Source: Sipunculus nudus (taxonomy: Eukaryota > Annelida > Sipuncula > Golfingiida > Sipunculidae). From it: a DNA stretch of 64,000 nucleotides. Position 1 is the first letter of the stretch. Each line of letters begins with the position of its first letter. Made by a program: the position numbers and the translations under genes. This document shows positions 53,332 to 64,000 of the stretch, piece by piece. The stretch is taken from contig CM049315.1 in NCBI GenBank assembly GCA_026874595.1, forward strand, positions 7,500,664-7,564,663, in the 5' to 3' direction. The notes below the pieces were generated by a model, which was not told where the DNA came from, ran no database searches, and worked only from the letters and a program-made list of their open reading frames with translations.

Positions 53332-56300
53332 CTAATGAACTAAAACAGCAAGTTATATCTTAAAATGTTGGTATTTATATGCATAAACATAATAAGATAC
53401 ACAAAGTTGATTTTAAAAATCCATTCATATATGTGAACAATTATTGCTCACAAGAATCAAAATATAACCAAATTTCTTTCGAGCAATCTCACATAAGTGA
53501 ACACAGTTTCTGTATGCTTTTACACAAAGACCTTTTTGAAGCATTAAGATTTTATATAATTATTCCTCTTTCTTTTAGTTACATGTATAAGTTGCTGAGG
53601 TGAAAGACAGATAAGTAGCAATGCCTTTTGTACCCCTACCCCCTTTTTCATGAAAATGATCGCTAAAACAGGAAACGGCAGACAACGTCAGACTTTACTT
53701 ATAAATATACTCATATGAAACTTCTTACATTTGTAAGCATACAAATAACTAATCAACAAATCAGGATCACTCTACCAAGATCAGTTTTCCCTTTTAAATT
53801 GATTTAAATACAACTATATCTGAGCGGAGATGTGCTAAAACCTACCAATGGATGAGAAAAACTAGAACGTGGTTCATGTTAAAACTGTTTATACTGTCTC
53901 TTACTTGACCATAGGGGACCTTCGGAAAGGGTCATATTTAAGGAGATGGTGGCACCAACATATATACACAGGATAACTTGTATGAAAAAGTTCGTTTGGG
54001 TATCTAGTTTAGGTCTGCTGATGCCAGTTTCAAAATTAAGGGATTTTTTGGTAAATCGCATCTGTAGATTTGCATGGTTAGGCACAGGAAGAAACATCAC
54101 AGATAAGGGAGTGGTGTCACTTAAATGTCCCTACCTTACTTAATATTCAATGTACTTACTTCAAAATACCCTCTACGTATTGCCAACTAAATTCTCTCGA
54201 ATAGAACGAGAAGACCAATTGATTAATTATGTACATTTATTTGGTTGGGTAATTGATGTGGGAGCTATTTGAGTAATAACGAAAACCGTTTTTGCTGTGT
54301 TTTTAGACTCGTCTTATTTTTAAATCAGGACCGATTCAGAAAAATACATATAAGTAATCCTGGGATATCTTTTTACTAGAAGACAACATAGAATTCCATT
54401 GATAAGTTATAGATAATATTTTACTGCAGCCAGGTGTATGTCAATTCAATAAAATGTCGTATATAAATGTTGGGTTTATCTCTCTATCATGATACAGTAT
54501 GTATGGACACATTATTTATCTCCTAATATATATGGTATTAGTTAAACAGATGTGCACATCACCTCCAGTTCAATAAAGAGCTAGTTGTAGAAAATGAAAC
54601 AGATGTTTAAATCCTTTAACCAGAGGGCACATATTACTGCATAAAACCTCTTCAATTCCAAAACAACCCACTTTTTGTACCAAAATTCAATGATTTTTTT
54701 TTTTCAAATATTTTATGCCTGGCACTCCACAAAGTTTCGTGAAAATCAGTTCAGTCTGTTTTATGCATGGCCTTGATGATGAAGCTACTAATTAGACGAT
54801 CAGAAGCCCTGCGCTAATCCAGTAGGAGTTGTCAGTGATATACATCCCAGATGAACCTGCTTGAAAATAATCGGCTTCGAGGGCACACTGATGTTTACAT
54901 TTGATTAATACCAAACGTGCGATATGTAGAGTGTGTACAGATAAGCAAACAGACAAAAAGAAAATAGAGACGCACATACGAAATTGAGTCAACTGAACCA
55001 TAGGCTGGCCGATTCCAATATTCTAGCAAGCAATAATCATACCGAGCTGAAAACATAACCTCCTTGGTCACAGGAGCGAGTCACATGAATACTGAAGTGT
55101 GGTATCATTTATTAGTGTAAAAATACAAATTATCGGCAGGGCACAAATCATATCTACCAGACCAAGAATATTCTTGTCAAATCTCCAATTAGATGATAAT
55201 TGATTTTTCTTGAAAGGACACAGGCCACAGGAATTTATATTATATGGGTTCAAGGTATAGAAACATGATATGAAACTCGTAGGAAGTCACGCCTTTCTTT
55301 GTACCCAGGGTTGTTTAATGCTTTCTATATAAGAAACAGTGGACCGCATTTAAACAAGTATTCCCGTCATGAATTTTACAACCCTGCTTTCAGAATAATA
55401 TTGCATCATCATATTTAGTACAAAATCATTAAGAGCTGATGATCAGATCAAATAAACCATGATCCTCCATGGAGAGGTTCATCTTTGGCAGTAGGTCCGT
55501 GGCTTAACCTGGATTTTTTTTTCATTATTATTATGATTTGGATACAAACCCTCATTAAATAACAACAAATAACAATTTGTGCCAGGCGAAAAGCAGTTTG
55601 GAGAGTGATAAATATAATATATCATCAACACCTTTATCCACATCTTATACACCATGCAATAATAAATCTCATTTGGATCATATCTTTAACAATGACCTTA
55701 ACTCTCAAGAACAACTCTGTAATTTTTCAAAATAACTTTAAAGTTTCCTTTAACTGAATTTTCCGCACTGCACATCATCGTCATTGTTGTCCCTCTCTCA
55801 GAGGGGTTTGGATTTATACGATCAGTTTATGCTGATCAATTTAGGGACATGATTCTTTAGGCTTGTGTTTTTGTATGTTTGTACTACTTTTTAAGTTATT
55901 TCAGTCGAGTTTGGCAAATATTTCTTTAGAGTTTACTTTCAGCTTTTCAATATTTTGCAGTGGATCATAAAAATGAAGTTTGAATAAATTCAAGGCGACC
56001 TTTCATTACAATATTCACCAAGAGTTGTAAAATTTTGATTTTGATTGTCCACTTTGGTTTATTAATTCAGGCATATTCATTTTTTTTACATTTCTTAATT
56101 AATATATTCCTTATATTGCACGAATTGACCTTGAATTGACTAAACATATTGATCTTGAACCTAGTTTTTCCTTTGACAGAAAATGATGACAACCATAAAG
56201 CGAAAAAAAATATTCAGAATTTAGTAATTTTGAAAATTAAAAATATATAAAAAAACATTCTACAGTTATTCGTTGTCATTTTATATTTAACATCAGACCA

Positions 56301-56519
56301 CGAAACTGAATTAGAAAATTTCAGTCTGACGCATATCAGTATAACTGGACCACCTTGAATTAAAATTCGCACAAAAACCATTTTCTAGACAGTAGTTACA
56401 TGGATTAACTTTAAACATCCTAGTTCAGTATAAGGAAAAAATATATATATTACTGCATGCAAAAGCTTGTACATGATGCCACCTACTTCAATTTGTTCTT
56501 GTATTTTTTTTACATGCAG

Positions 56520-56520
<1 letters not shown>

Positions 56521-56576
<56 letters not shown>

Positions 56577-56579
56577 TAT
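56521..56579. repeat. (TA)n microsatellite
   Basis: About 29 TA units inside the 4.5-kb element. Confidence 0.95.
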
Positions 56580-56775
56580 GAAGAGAGTAAAAACGTTTGT
56601 GTTGAATGAGAATAATAAAAAATTGTATAGTGTACATTTTCCGTATCACGAATGCATAAACACCCTTTAAGCTTTTAATGTCCTACATTTACAGGACACA
56701 GTTTTGATAATGTCTGGCTTTTCTTGTTTGGACATCGTTACTGGTAAAAGTTTTCCTTTATCTATGGTCCGGCCA

Positions 56776-56848
56776 AACTCTATTTGCAGTGGCAGATCTG
56801 GGTGACTTGTGCCCTCTATTTGCAGTGGCAGATCTGGGTGACTTGAGC
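56776..56848. repeat. 36-bp unit tandem duplicated
   Basis: CTATTTGCAGTGGCAGATCT plus GGGTGACTTG is repeated twice with one difference. Confidence 0.85.
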
Positions 56849-57323
56849 CCTTTGTAAGATGCTATAGATATATAGTACATGAGAACATGAAATCTGAACG
56901 CATCCTCTGTGAGAGGTAGTGCTCTGAGGTCTGGCTTTGTCAATGCATAAATGAATTGCCTGAGACTGTCGAGAGAATCAAAACCACTTTTTCTGTATCT
57001 GTGCTTTTTGTATCTGTGTTTCTGTTGAGGTTATCTCGAATATAGCCAGCAAAGGCTGAAAATTACAATCGAATAAACATTTTTTTTTTTTATTTAAAGC
57101 AAAATTGGAGAAAACATGAAGATTTCAGTAAGAATAGATATGCAATTAAAAAATTAGAAAAATCCCATGGCATTTGTATAATAATCTAAAATTAATCCCT
57201 AGCTGAAACAAATGTACGTACAAAGAAAAGATTTCTTGAATTTTGGAAAATTTGAGGGGTGGGGGTAGGTTATAGGTCTCACAATCGCTGACATATAAGC
57301 ATTGTCAAAAAAATTCTTACTAT

Positions 57324-57548
57324 ATGTCGAAGCCCTGGTTCTTAGCTAATTTATGGTACAATATATGTGAAAATATATACAAGCAAGTAGCAGCTGTGAT
57401 TAAAAAATGGATCAGAAGCAGGTGGCAAAAAAGTCATAAATTTACTTTACCTTCTGAAACAAAAGCAATACTAAAAGTACTTTTGCAAGAGTATGGAGAC
57501 TGCCAACATTACTTTACAATCTCTAGGGTGGATCTTCTAAACATGTAA
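57324..57548 (+). CDS. Small open frame at the right end of the 4.5-kb element
   Basis: 74 codons from ATG, basic in the middle (IKKWIRSRWQKSHKF), ending VDLLNM-stop 7 bp before the inner inverted block. No family recognised. It mirrors the minus-strand frame at the other end. Confidence 0.3.
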   Translation: MSKPWFLANLWYNICENIYKQVAAVIKKWIRSRWQKSHKFTLPSETKAILKVLLQEYGDCQHYFTISRVDLLNM

Positions 57549-58230
57549 GGGGTGTAAAATTTTATATCTGAGGCTGTAAGGTACAACCCTATTTTTGCAC
57601 AGTACAGAGCTTGGCCCCCTGACTAATACGTTATCCCTGGTAAAGCCAGTTGTTATTGATGCTATTAAAGCTTTTATATTCTATGTAAATAAGAGATATA
57701 TATTTTAAACGGATTTTCTACGATGACCGATGGCACATCGGTTTCAGGCTAAATTTGAAGTACACGCGTGACTGGTTGCACCACTTACGTCAGGGTATCA
57801 ACATCTGAAGACTCCAGCAGTAGACATTTGACCCAATCAGAAGCCCATCCTCGGCTGTTATGGTGTAGGATTTTCCCCACAAATAATAGAAAACAACACA
57901 GAATTTTAGGTTTAAGTTACCAAGAAGCCGAAATATCTGTCCTTTATATTATACTACCCTTCTGATATTTACACGTGATAAACAGGGAGCTAAAAGTGTT
58001 CCGGCAGACTACTGAACTTTGCCTTATGTCAATTATCCTTTAGCCCCTTTACACGTCTAAAATGACTAAACCTAGTGCTGACCAGACGTGGGCCACTGGC
58101 CGGCCCACGTCTGCATCATTCACTCACGCGGAAGAGTGAGGAACCGGGAACATTCCTGGCCGTAGGCCAGCCTACTTTACAACAGGGGTGTCATTAATGG
58201 GCGAGTCCAAATACTGATAGCTGACGGGTA

Positions 58231-58238
58231 GTAGGCCT
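58231..58238 (+). repeat. 8-bp target site duplication (left)
   Basis: GTAGGCCT, matching 58913-58920. One more base (G) also matches if the boundary is shifted. Confidence 0.7.
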
Positions 58239-58461
58239 GGTATAGGTACATATCGGCCGCCGTCGACATCGGCCGCCGGCCTCAAATGGACCATATCGGC
58301 CCCCGGCGCCTAGCGGGACGCAACATCGGCCGCCAGCTGCAATGGACCATTGGCCTGTATTAACTCTGTCAAGTCAACCATATCGGCCGCGGAAATTCAT
58401 GTACAGTTTTAGACATGAAGTACTTGAAAATAATACATCAGATTCATACAATATATATATA

Positions 58462-58509
<48 letters not shown>

Positions 58510-58652
58510 TTAATTATATTAATACATATATTCATTTTTATATCAAATATAATCATATTTACTTTATATAAAATATATGCATGTAAATACTTGTTTTATT
58601 CTATATGATATAATGCATATGTATATATTTATACGTACATTATATATACAAT

Positions 58653-58696
<44 letters not shown>

Positions 58697-58912
58697 ATAG
58701 ATTATCCAATGAAACGTATAATGAGGAGGCGGCGGCCGATATGGTGGCCTAGTTCTTCCCGCGGCCGATATGGTTGACTTGACAGAGTTAATACGGGCTT
58801 GTGGGCCATTGCAGCTGGCGGCCGATATTGCCTCCCGCTGGGCACCGGCGGCCGATATGATCCAGTTGAGGCCGGCGGCCGATGTCGACGGCGGCCGATA
58901 TGTCCCTAAACC
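58239..58912. mobile_element. Foldback-type element with long GC-rich inverted arms
   Basis: The left arm (58239-58395) and right arm (about 58755-58912) are inverse copies over about 160 bp, starting GGTATAGGTACATATCGG and GGTTTAGGGACATATCGG. Each arm holds five or six copies of an ATATCGGCCGCC-type motif. GTAGGCCT flanks both ends (58231-58238 and 58913-58920) as a target duplication. The loop holds (TA)n and (GA)n microsatellites and AT-rich DNA; no coding capacity. Confidence 0.85.
58448..58694. repeat. (TA)n and (GA)n microsatellites in the foldback loop
   Basis: TA units at about 58448-58506 and about 20 GA units at 58656-58694. Confidence 0.95.
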
Positions 58913-58920
58913 GTAGGCCT

Positions 58921-60221
58921 GATGTCTTACAATGCCATGGCTGTCGGACCTAGCCACGGGGGCTTCTTGCCTTCCTATCTCAAATATTATATAAATAATA
59001 AAGAGATGGACCATATGATTTGAAAAACGCCTGGAAAATGTCAGATAAGTAATAGTTATAAGGAAACGACCCTGAAAAGTAACAAATTTAACCGAAATCT
59101 AAACTAAACAATTCAAGTCTCTGTGCGTGTATTTACTGAATAAAAACTTGGAAATACGTGGATTTCCTAAATTTAGTGGACATTTTCTACCAAGATTTAA
59201 TAAGGGGTTTAGATAATAATTATGAAGGTTATAATAGCACAACGTCATGGTATCAGTTGGTGCTTCTGTCCACTTTTTGAACCTTTAATCACTGCATTTA
59301 ACGATTCGGCTCCAGTAATTGTACCTCCAGATGAAGTGTCATACACATATTACCTCTTCTAAAAAAGGCTATAGTATGAGAAGTTCATCAAATCTTACCC
59401 CTGGGTGACTTGTTCTATATAACATGGTAGAGCGCGAGCATATAATTTACTCTGGTAATCTGTTTCATGACGTTAAGTGAAACACAACGGTTATAAAGGG
59501 GCAATGATCAAGCACATATTTTAATGGATTGCTGATTTCAGCGTTTCTACTGTTAGCTGTTAGAATAAAAAAAAAAAACAATTATTTTGGGAATATAACT
59601 TGGTGACATCCCATGCATGCACCTTGACGATGTCCAGATAGACGAGCACGGTTATATACTGAGGGGAATATAATCCTAATTGCTGAGTGCGTCAGGCTAT
59701 AACGACAACAAAACCTATTTAACTGTGTTAATAAATATTCTTCTGCAATATGAATATATATATTACTGCAACAGAGAAATGTTTGTCTGTTTTTGGGTGC
59801 ATAACAAACGATATAATAGCTTAAAGGGGGGGGGGGCGCATTTCTGAATTCATATATGAATGATTATGTGCAATATGAATAAATAAAACAATTAAATGAA
59901 ATGTGTAATCATATATGACATAAAAAAATATTATTTAAAAAATCTATACTAATGTTAAGTAATACGAAAAGTATACATATTCTCGCTCTCTCATAGTTTT
60001 TTATCAAAAGCCTGTTAATTAATGTTTAAATGATGTAATAACAATAACCTGAGTTCATTTTATACCTCATTGGTAATTTAGCAGTAGGCCTAATCTAATG
60101 AACCCACAAGGTGTCATAAACAATTTTCAACGATTTCTTACTTACGATGAGAGAGAGAAAGAAAGAAAGAGACAAAAAAAAAGAAATATGAAAGGAAAAA
60201 AACGGAAAATGAACCACGATG

Positions 60222-60262
<41 letters not shown>

Positions 60263-60314
60263 AGGCTTAGACTTGGAAACAGTCTGCCGGGATTACATAA
60301 GATTGCGTTGTACG
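58921..60314. other. Intergenic, nothing recognised
   Basis: AT-rich. A poly-G run at about 59826-59834, and a purine-rich block with (GA)n at about 60145-60260. Confidence 0.5.
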
Positions 60315-60316
60315 CC

Positions 60317-60690
60317 TAGACTGATACCCTGCTCTATTATGGCCCTCGGCCAAGCATAGATACAGGCGCGAAGTACTCCTGGTTGATTATCCGTGAATAT
60401 TTCTTGTAAAATAACTTTCTTCAGTTATTTCTAGTTTTCAATTATTGAAGAATGAGTTGTTGCCCAAATATTGAATGATGGATGTATAGATAAAACTATA
60501 CACTGAATCTTTGATATTCCACTGTGCGGAGCAGTGATTAATTGTAAATATCTATTAATCTAATCATTAATGTCACACCTACCAGTCACATTACGCCCGT
60601 CTCTTTGATTAGACAGGTACCCCGCTCTATTAAGGCACCGCTGCTCTAGGCCTAGAGCAGCGGTGCCATTATAGAGAGGGTACCAGTCTA
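60317..60690. mobile_element. Nested copies of a TAGACTGxTACCC-type end, including a palindrome
   Basis: TAGACTGATACCCTGCTCTA at 60319, TAGACAGGTACCCCGCTCTA at 60610, and an inverted TAGACTGGTACCCTCTCTA ending at 60690 share the same layout, followed by TTA(T/A)GGC or equivalent. The last two form an 81-bp palindrome (60610-60690) with a perfect 34-bp core at 60634-60667. Likely ends of small transposons. Confidence 0.55.
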
Positions 60691-61645
60691 ACCTTATGAT
60701 TGCTTCCAACTCGTCAAGACAGATGCCGCCACCCGCGTGTCTAATTGCCCGGTCTGATGTTATATGTATTTTATAAAACTTATGTGTTTCCATGTGCACG
60801 TATATGCGTGATAATCGCTCATATGATTCTGTTGCTTGAGAGTTTTCATATGTCTGTCAGCGTTAGTATGTAAAAACCGGTATGTTTGTTTCAGTTTTCA
60901 GATTTGGGCACTGGAACCTGTCTATTATGACCTTGGCCTTTAATCGATCTCCAGACATAATTACATAAGAAATACTATAGTGGTAACATTTGAGCCATAA
61001 TCACAGATAATTATGCGTGAGACTGACATACGGGGCATTTCAACAGTTTTATTGGCACAAGATGTATAAATTAAATATTTATTTGATCAGACACGTGTGA
61101 CAATGAAATTTAATGTTAGGCCATGGATGGAGCTTAGTATACATTTCGCACGTGTTATTGCGGGAGACAGGAGGGCTGACAGCGCGGCGGCCGGGGGAGA
61201 AAGTTTGAAGACGGTATATTAAACCCTGACATACTGTAAAACAGTATGCTGTCATAGGTCAGTGTTTTGTCAATAATCTGTCATAGTGTATCTTAAACAG
61301 TTGTGAAACAAGATGTCTATTTCCAGGAGTGTACCAAAATATGACTGGCATGAACGCCCGAGTGCCCCCCCCCCCCCGAAGTGAGAAATGATCTTTGAAG
61401 TTTGATGCATGAACTGCTGCTTGACTTTGCTGTTTTTTTTTATTCTAGGTAATCCAGGGTGATAGTTTTTATGGCCTTTCACAGCAGTAATAATTTATGA
61501 AAATGTAACGCCGGGCTTATCACTATGGACTGTCATTGCTGGGTGGCGGAGTTAATTCTTGTTAGAAGAACATAACGAAAGCGGACAACACAACAATTCT
61601 TTTATTTTCTCGGTGTATATATATACACAGTGCGGTGCAGGTCTG

Positions 61646-62054
61646 ACCTGCAAAGACAAAGGACTGCCAGTAATACACAGTGCACACGTCCACTCCGGGC
61701 ATGTGCATGAGGTGTTCTGCCATATATATCTTAATAAACACTAATATATTTTAGGTAATACAGTAAGAGCAGTTAATATTCTTACCGTACACAATTATAG
61801 GATAGCACATGGATGCCTATGACACACTTTATATTATAATTATTCCAGAAATATTATCACGTGAGACACCATACATGTACAGAAAACAGGAATATTTAGG
61901 ATAACCCCTATAATGTTATATTAAGGAATACTGCTTATTCACACTGATATTTCAATACATATTTAGATATAATTAAACGTACCTGCAAAGACAAAGGACT
62001 GCCGGCAATACACAGTGCACACGTCCACTCCCGGCATGTGCATGAGGTGTTCTG
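61646..62054 (+). repeat. 74-bp direct duplication that keeps an open frame
   Basis: 61646-61719 and 61981-62054 are near-identical (about five differences). Both encode TCKDKGLPxIHSAHVHSxHVHEVFC in the same frame of their surroundings. Confidence 0.8.
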
Positions 62055-62238
62055 TGCGAGGCCACCGTCAAAATTCCTGGTGTTGCCAGGCAGGACAAAT
62101 GCAGAGACCGTGACCTGCGCAGACAATGAGCTACCGGACAGTGTGAAAACACAGGGGACAACTGAGAAAAACGGAGGGGATCACCATATACTAAATGAAG
62201 AAGCAAAATATTCCACGTATGGATGTGATGTCATTTGA
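61981..62238 (+). CDS. Unassigned cysteine-containing open frame, possible exon
   Basis: The frame of the second copy stays open past the repeat: EVFCARPPSKFLVL, then NAETVTCADNELPDS, ending at a stop at 62236-62238. VTCADNELP resembles TCKDKGLP at the start, hinting at a short repeated module with one cysteine pair. Splice sites are not clear and no family is recognised. Confidence 0.3.
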   Translation, partial: TCKDKGLPAIHSAHVHSRHVHEVFCARPPSKFLVLPGRTNAETVTCADNELPDSVKTQGTTEKNGGDHHILNEEAKYSTYGCDVI

Positions 62239-63579
62239 TGGCGTAACAAAAATAATATCATACTACAAGAAATATGTGTATCATATACACTATATTACAC
62301 AGCTGGTACGACTTTACAATCAGTACCTACCGGTCCGGGCTCGGCCGGTACTCTATTATACCACTACAAATGAGTAAAGAAGTTATAGTTATACAACCAA
62401 ATAGCCCTATATTGCCTATTATAGGTTTAGAAATTCATATTAGGATTCCTTTTACAAATATATTTCCTATAATATATAGCACATATTTAATACCGCTAGT
62501 AGCATGTTGTTGGAATCCAAATCAAGACGGCAGCCATGAATTTTTTAAACAGATAATTACGGTATGGTAAACAATCTCCGTTCAGACTACCAGAAAGTAT
62601 ACCGGTCTGACCATGGGGGGGTTTGGGGGGTCTCCCCCACATTAAAAGCACTTAATAATGTTTTTTTTTGTTGTAGGAATTCTAAGGGGGGTATAGGGGG
62701 TTTCGCCCCATCTTTTAAGTAGTTATTAATATTTCTCAATAAATATTTCCATGATATTTACAACTGCCGTTAGGTGGCGATATCTATTACTCCACATCCA
62801 GATTTAAAAGCCCTCTTTTTCCTGTGAACTTCACATCGTCTTGCATGGTGTAATGGCATTAGTGTTCGAGTACTGAGCCGTGCTGCACAGGATCGATTCC
62901 AGCGAGGACCAACTTCTGCTCTTTCATGTGATATTCATGAATTATAATGTATACATGTACTTACACATTTCTGAATAATAATATGTCTTTCATCAACAGA
63001 TAACGCCGCAGTAGGAAATATAAGAGAAGACAATAAGTAGTAGCAATATTTTATTCAGCTGTCCCAAATGTAGGTACTGATTGTAAATTCGCTCCACACA
63101 GCCATATATCAGAACACAAAAAAAGTGCAGTTGATGCTTGAATTGGTGTGTACAACTCACGGCTGATCATCTCAACAGTCCACCTGAAGGTTGTGTATAA
63201 TTCAGCTGTGACAACTCAAATCCAGATTTACTCATTACCAACCAGACCTGCTCAGGTACCATGGCTAATTAGCCTGGAGCATGTAACCTGGGACAAACTT
63301 ACTCAGCAGAACTACTCAGTGTGTAGTGTTTCCACAAGCCAATCATATAATCAGGTCTGAGGATCTGAGAAATTTAGGACTGAATTATAGTTTTGGTTCA
63401 TCAGAACAACTCACAAAACAGGTTGAATTATTCAGTCTAGTGTCAATTCTGTTTGAGTCTATCAGTCAAACATATTGCTAAGATTTCTGTCTGACCTAAT
63501 GTTGATTTCTGTCTCCTAATGCTGTGTTTATGGTAGGTAGATAAGTGGCTCTGTATTCAAAATAATTAAAAAAAATACA
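62239..63579. other. Repeat-rich tail region
   Basis: Contains G-rich paired motifs at 62614-62712 (GGGGGGTxTxGGGGG then CCCC), the tRNA-like sequence at 62838-62910 and short unassigned open frames. Confidence 0.4.
62838..62910 (+). tRNA. tRNA-Gln(CTG)-like pseudogene or SINE head
   Basis: CATGGTGTAATGG matches the A-box and D-arm of eukaryotic tRNA-Gln. TACTGAGCC gives a CTG anticodon in the expected place, and GGATCGATTCC is a B-box with one change. The acceptor halves GTCTTGC and GCGAGGAC pair only with a bulge, and the T-stem has mismatches. It is therefore probably decayed or SINE-derived. Confidence 0.45.
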
Positions 63580-63758
63580 TGCACTTGACTAGGACTTGAA
63601 ATGTACTTGATTTTTCAAGTACATTTTAGTCAAGTACAAGTACAGTACTAGTACTGTACTTGGTAAAAAATACCAAGTACAAGTACAGGCCAAGTACTGA
63701 AAATGTTGTACTTGAGTACAAGTACCAAGTACAAGTACATGTACTTGACCCAAGCCTG
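63580..63758. mobile_element. hAT-like transposon end with AAGTAC repeats
   Basis: Dense CAAGTACAAGTAC/GTACTTGTACTTG words in both orientations end in TTGACCCAAGCCTG at 63758. Its inverse, CAGGCTTGGGTCAA, fits hAT-type terminal repeats (CAG start). The other end is not in the window. Confidence 0.45.
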
Positions 63759-64000
63759 TTATTTATACATCCATCATTCAATTTATGTGCAGCAACTGAT
63801 TTTTTTCTTGAGGCTCTATTGTAGTCATTTGCTTTGATTACAGATTACAGATGCAGGGTCCCACTCCAGGTCACTGGAAGTCAGCTATGGCAGGGTTTCT
63901 GATTTGTTACAGTCACTGGGGGAGACCCCTGCTTTGACAGGTGTACAGTTGTTCTCATATCACCAGCCCCATCCCCCCCCCCCAGCTACCCAACCCACCA

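Larger units (their letters stand above)
53123..57623. mobile_element. 4.5-kb DNA element with inverted ends and TA target site
   Basis: The left end TA|GTCAGGGGGCCAA and right end TTGGCCCCCTGAC|TA are inverse copies flanked by TA. A second conserved block, GATATAAAATTTT, lies 45 bp inside the left end (53168-53180), with its inverse 55 bp inside the right end (57556-57568). This argues for real inverted ends of about 60 bp. Two outward-reading frames stop just before the inner blocks. No transposase motif is recognised. The interior is AT-rich, with a (TA)n run at 56521-56579 and a 36-bp tandem duplication at 56776-56848. Confidence 0.6.

Noticed and set aside
56385-56670. Open frames rich in Tyr-Ile
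   Set aside because: Translations of a (TA)n microsatellite.
62838-62910. Functional tRNA-Gln gene
   Set aside because: A- and B-box are recognisable, but the T-stem has mismatches and the acceptor stem needs a bulge, so it is listed only as tRNA-like.
1-64000. CRISPR arrays, operons, prokaryotic promoters
   Set aside because: The DNA is clearly eukaryotic (spliced exons, LINEs, microsatellites). The repeats seen are microsatellites or transposon parts, not spacer arrays.

Overview
The window is eukaryotic, AT-rich, intron-rich DNA. It has GT-AG introns, many (TA)n, (GA)n and (CA)n microsatellites, tRNA-derived short repeats, and decayed LINE and DNA-transposon copies of kinds common in marine invertebrates. 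I infer a marine invertebrate, most likely a lophotrochozoan and possibly a mollusc. The species is not identifiable by eye.

Positions 1 to about 36.7 kb hold the main content: one large plus-strand gene whose 5' end lies outside the window. I traced 28 exons by hand using splice sites, reading phase and domain continuity. The visible coding sequence is 4,497 nt, or 1,498 residues plus a stop, and every junction keeps frame. Domain order is: an N-terminal region I cannot assign, with two furin-like basic sites; a six-cysteine SRCR domain; a discoidin (F5/8 type C) domain; an F-type lectin (fucolectin) domain with its fucose-binding motif intact; a trefoil domain; two more discoidin domains; a short stalk built from 21- and 30-nt micro-exons; two Link (hyaluronan-binding-type) domains; and a C-terminal Vps62/DUF946-like domain. 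Modules meet at phase-1 introns, the signature of exon shuffling. I see no transmembrane segment. I infer a secreted glycan- or matrix-binding recognition protein. This architecture is the best candidate in the window for something not yet described.

The gene's introns hold a minus-strand LINE remnant (7.3-8.2 kb), a piggyBac-like end (20.9 kb), a tRNA-derived SINE head (21.8 kb) and, in the last intron or 3' region, a 572-bp TIR element (32.2-32.8 kb). In two places a tandem duplication copies an exon's 3' edge together with its splice donor (8.9-9.6 kb and 31.4-31.6 kb).

From 37 to 64 kb I see no intact gene. One plausible minus-strand exon lies at 44.3-44.5 kb. The rest is mobile and repetitive DNA: a plus-strand LINE with ORF1 and a deleted ORF2 (44.85-47.1 kb), a minus-strand LINE fragment (51.2-52.3 kb), a 4.5-kb element with TA target sites and inverted ends (53.1-57.6 kb), a 674-bp foldback element built of ATATCGGCCGCC-type motifs and flanked by an 8-bp target duplication (58.2-58.9 kb), a perfect-core palindrome (60.6 kb), a duplicated cysteine-containing open segment (61.6-62.2 kb), a tRNA-Gln-like sequence (62.8 kb) and one hAT-like end (63.6-63.8 kb).
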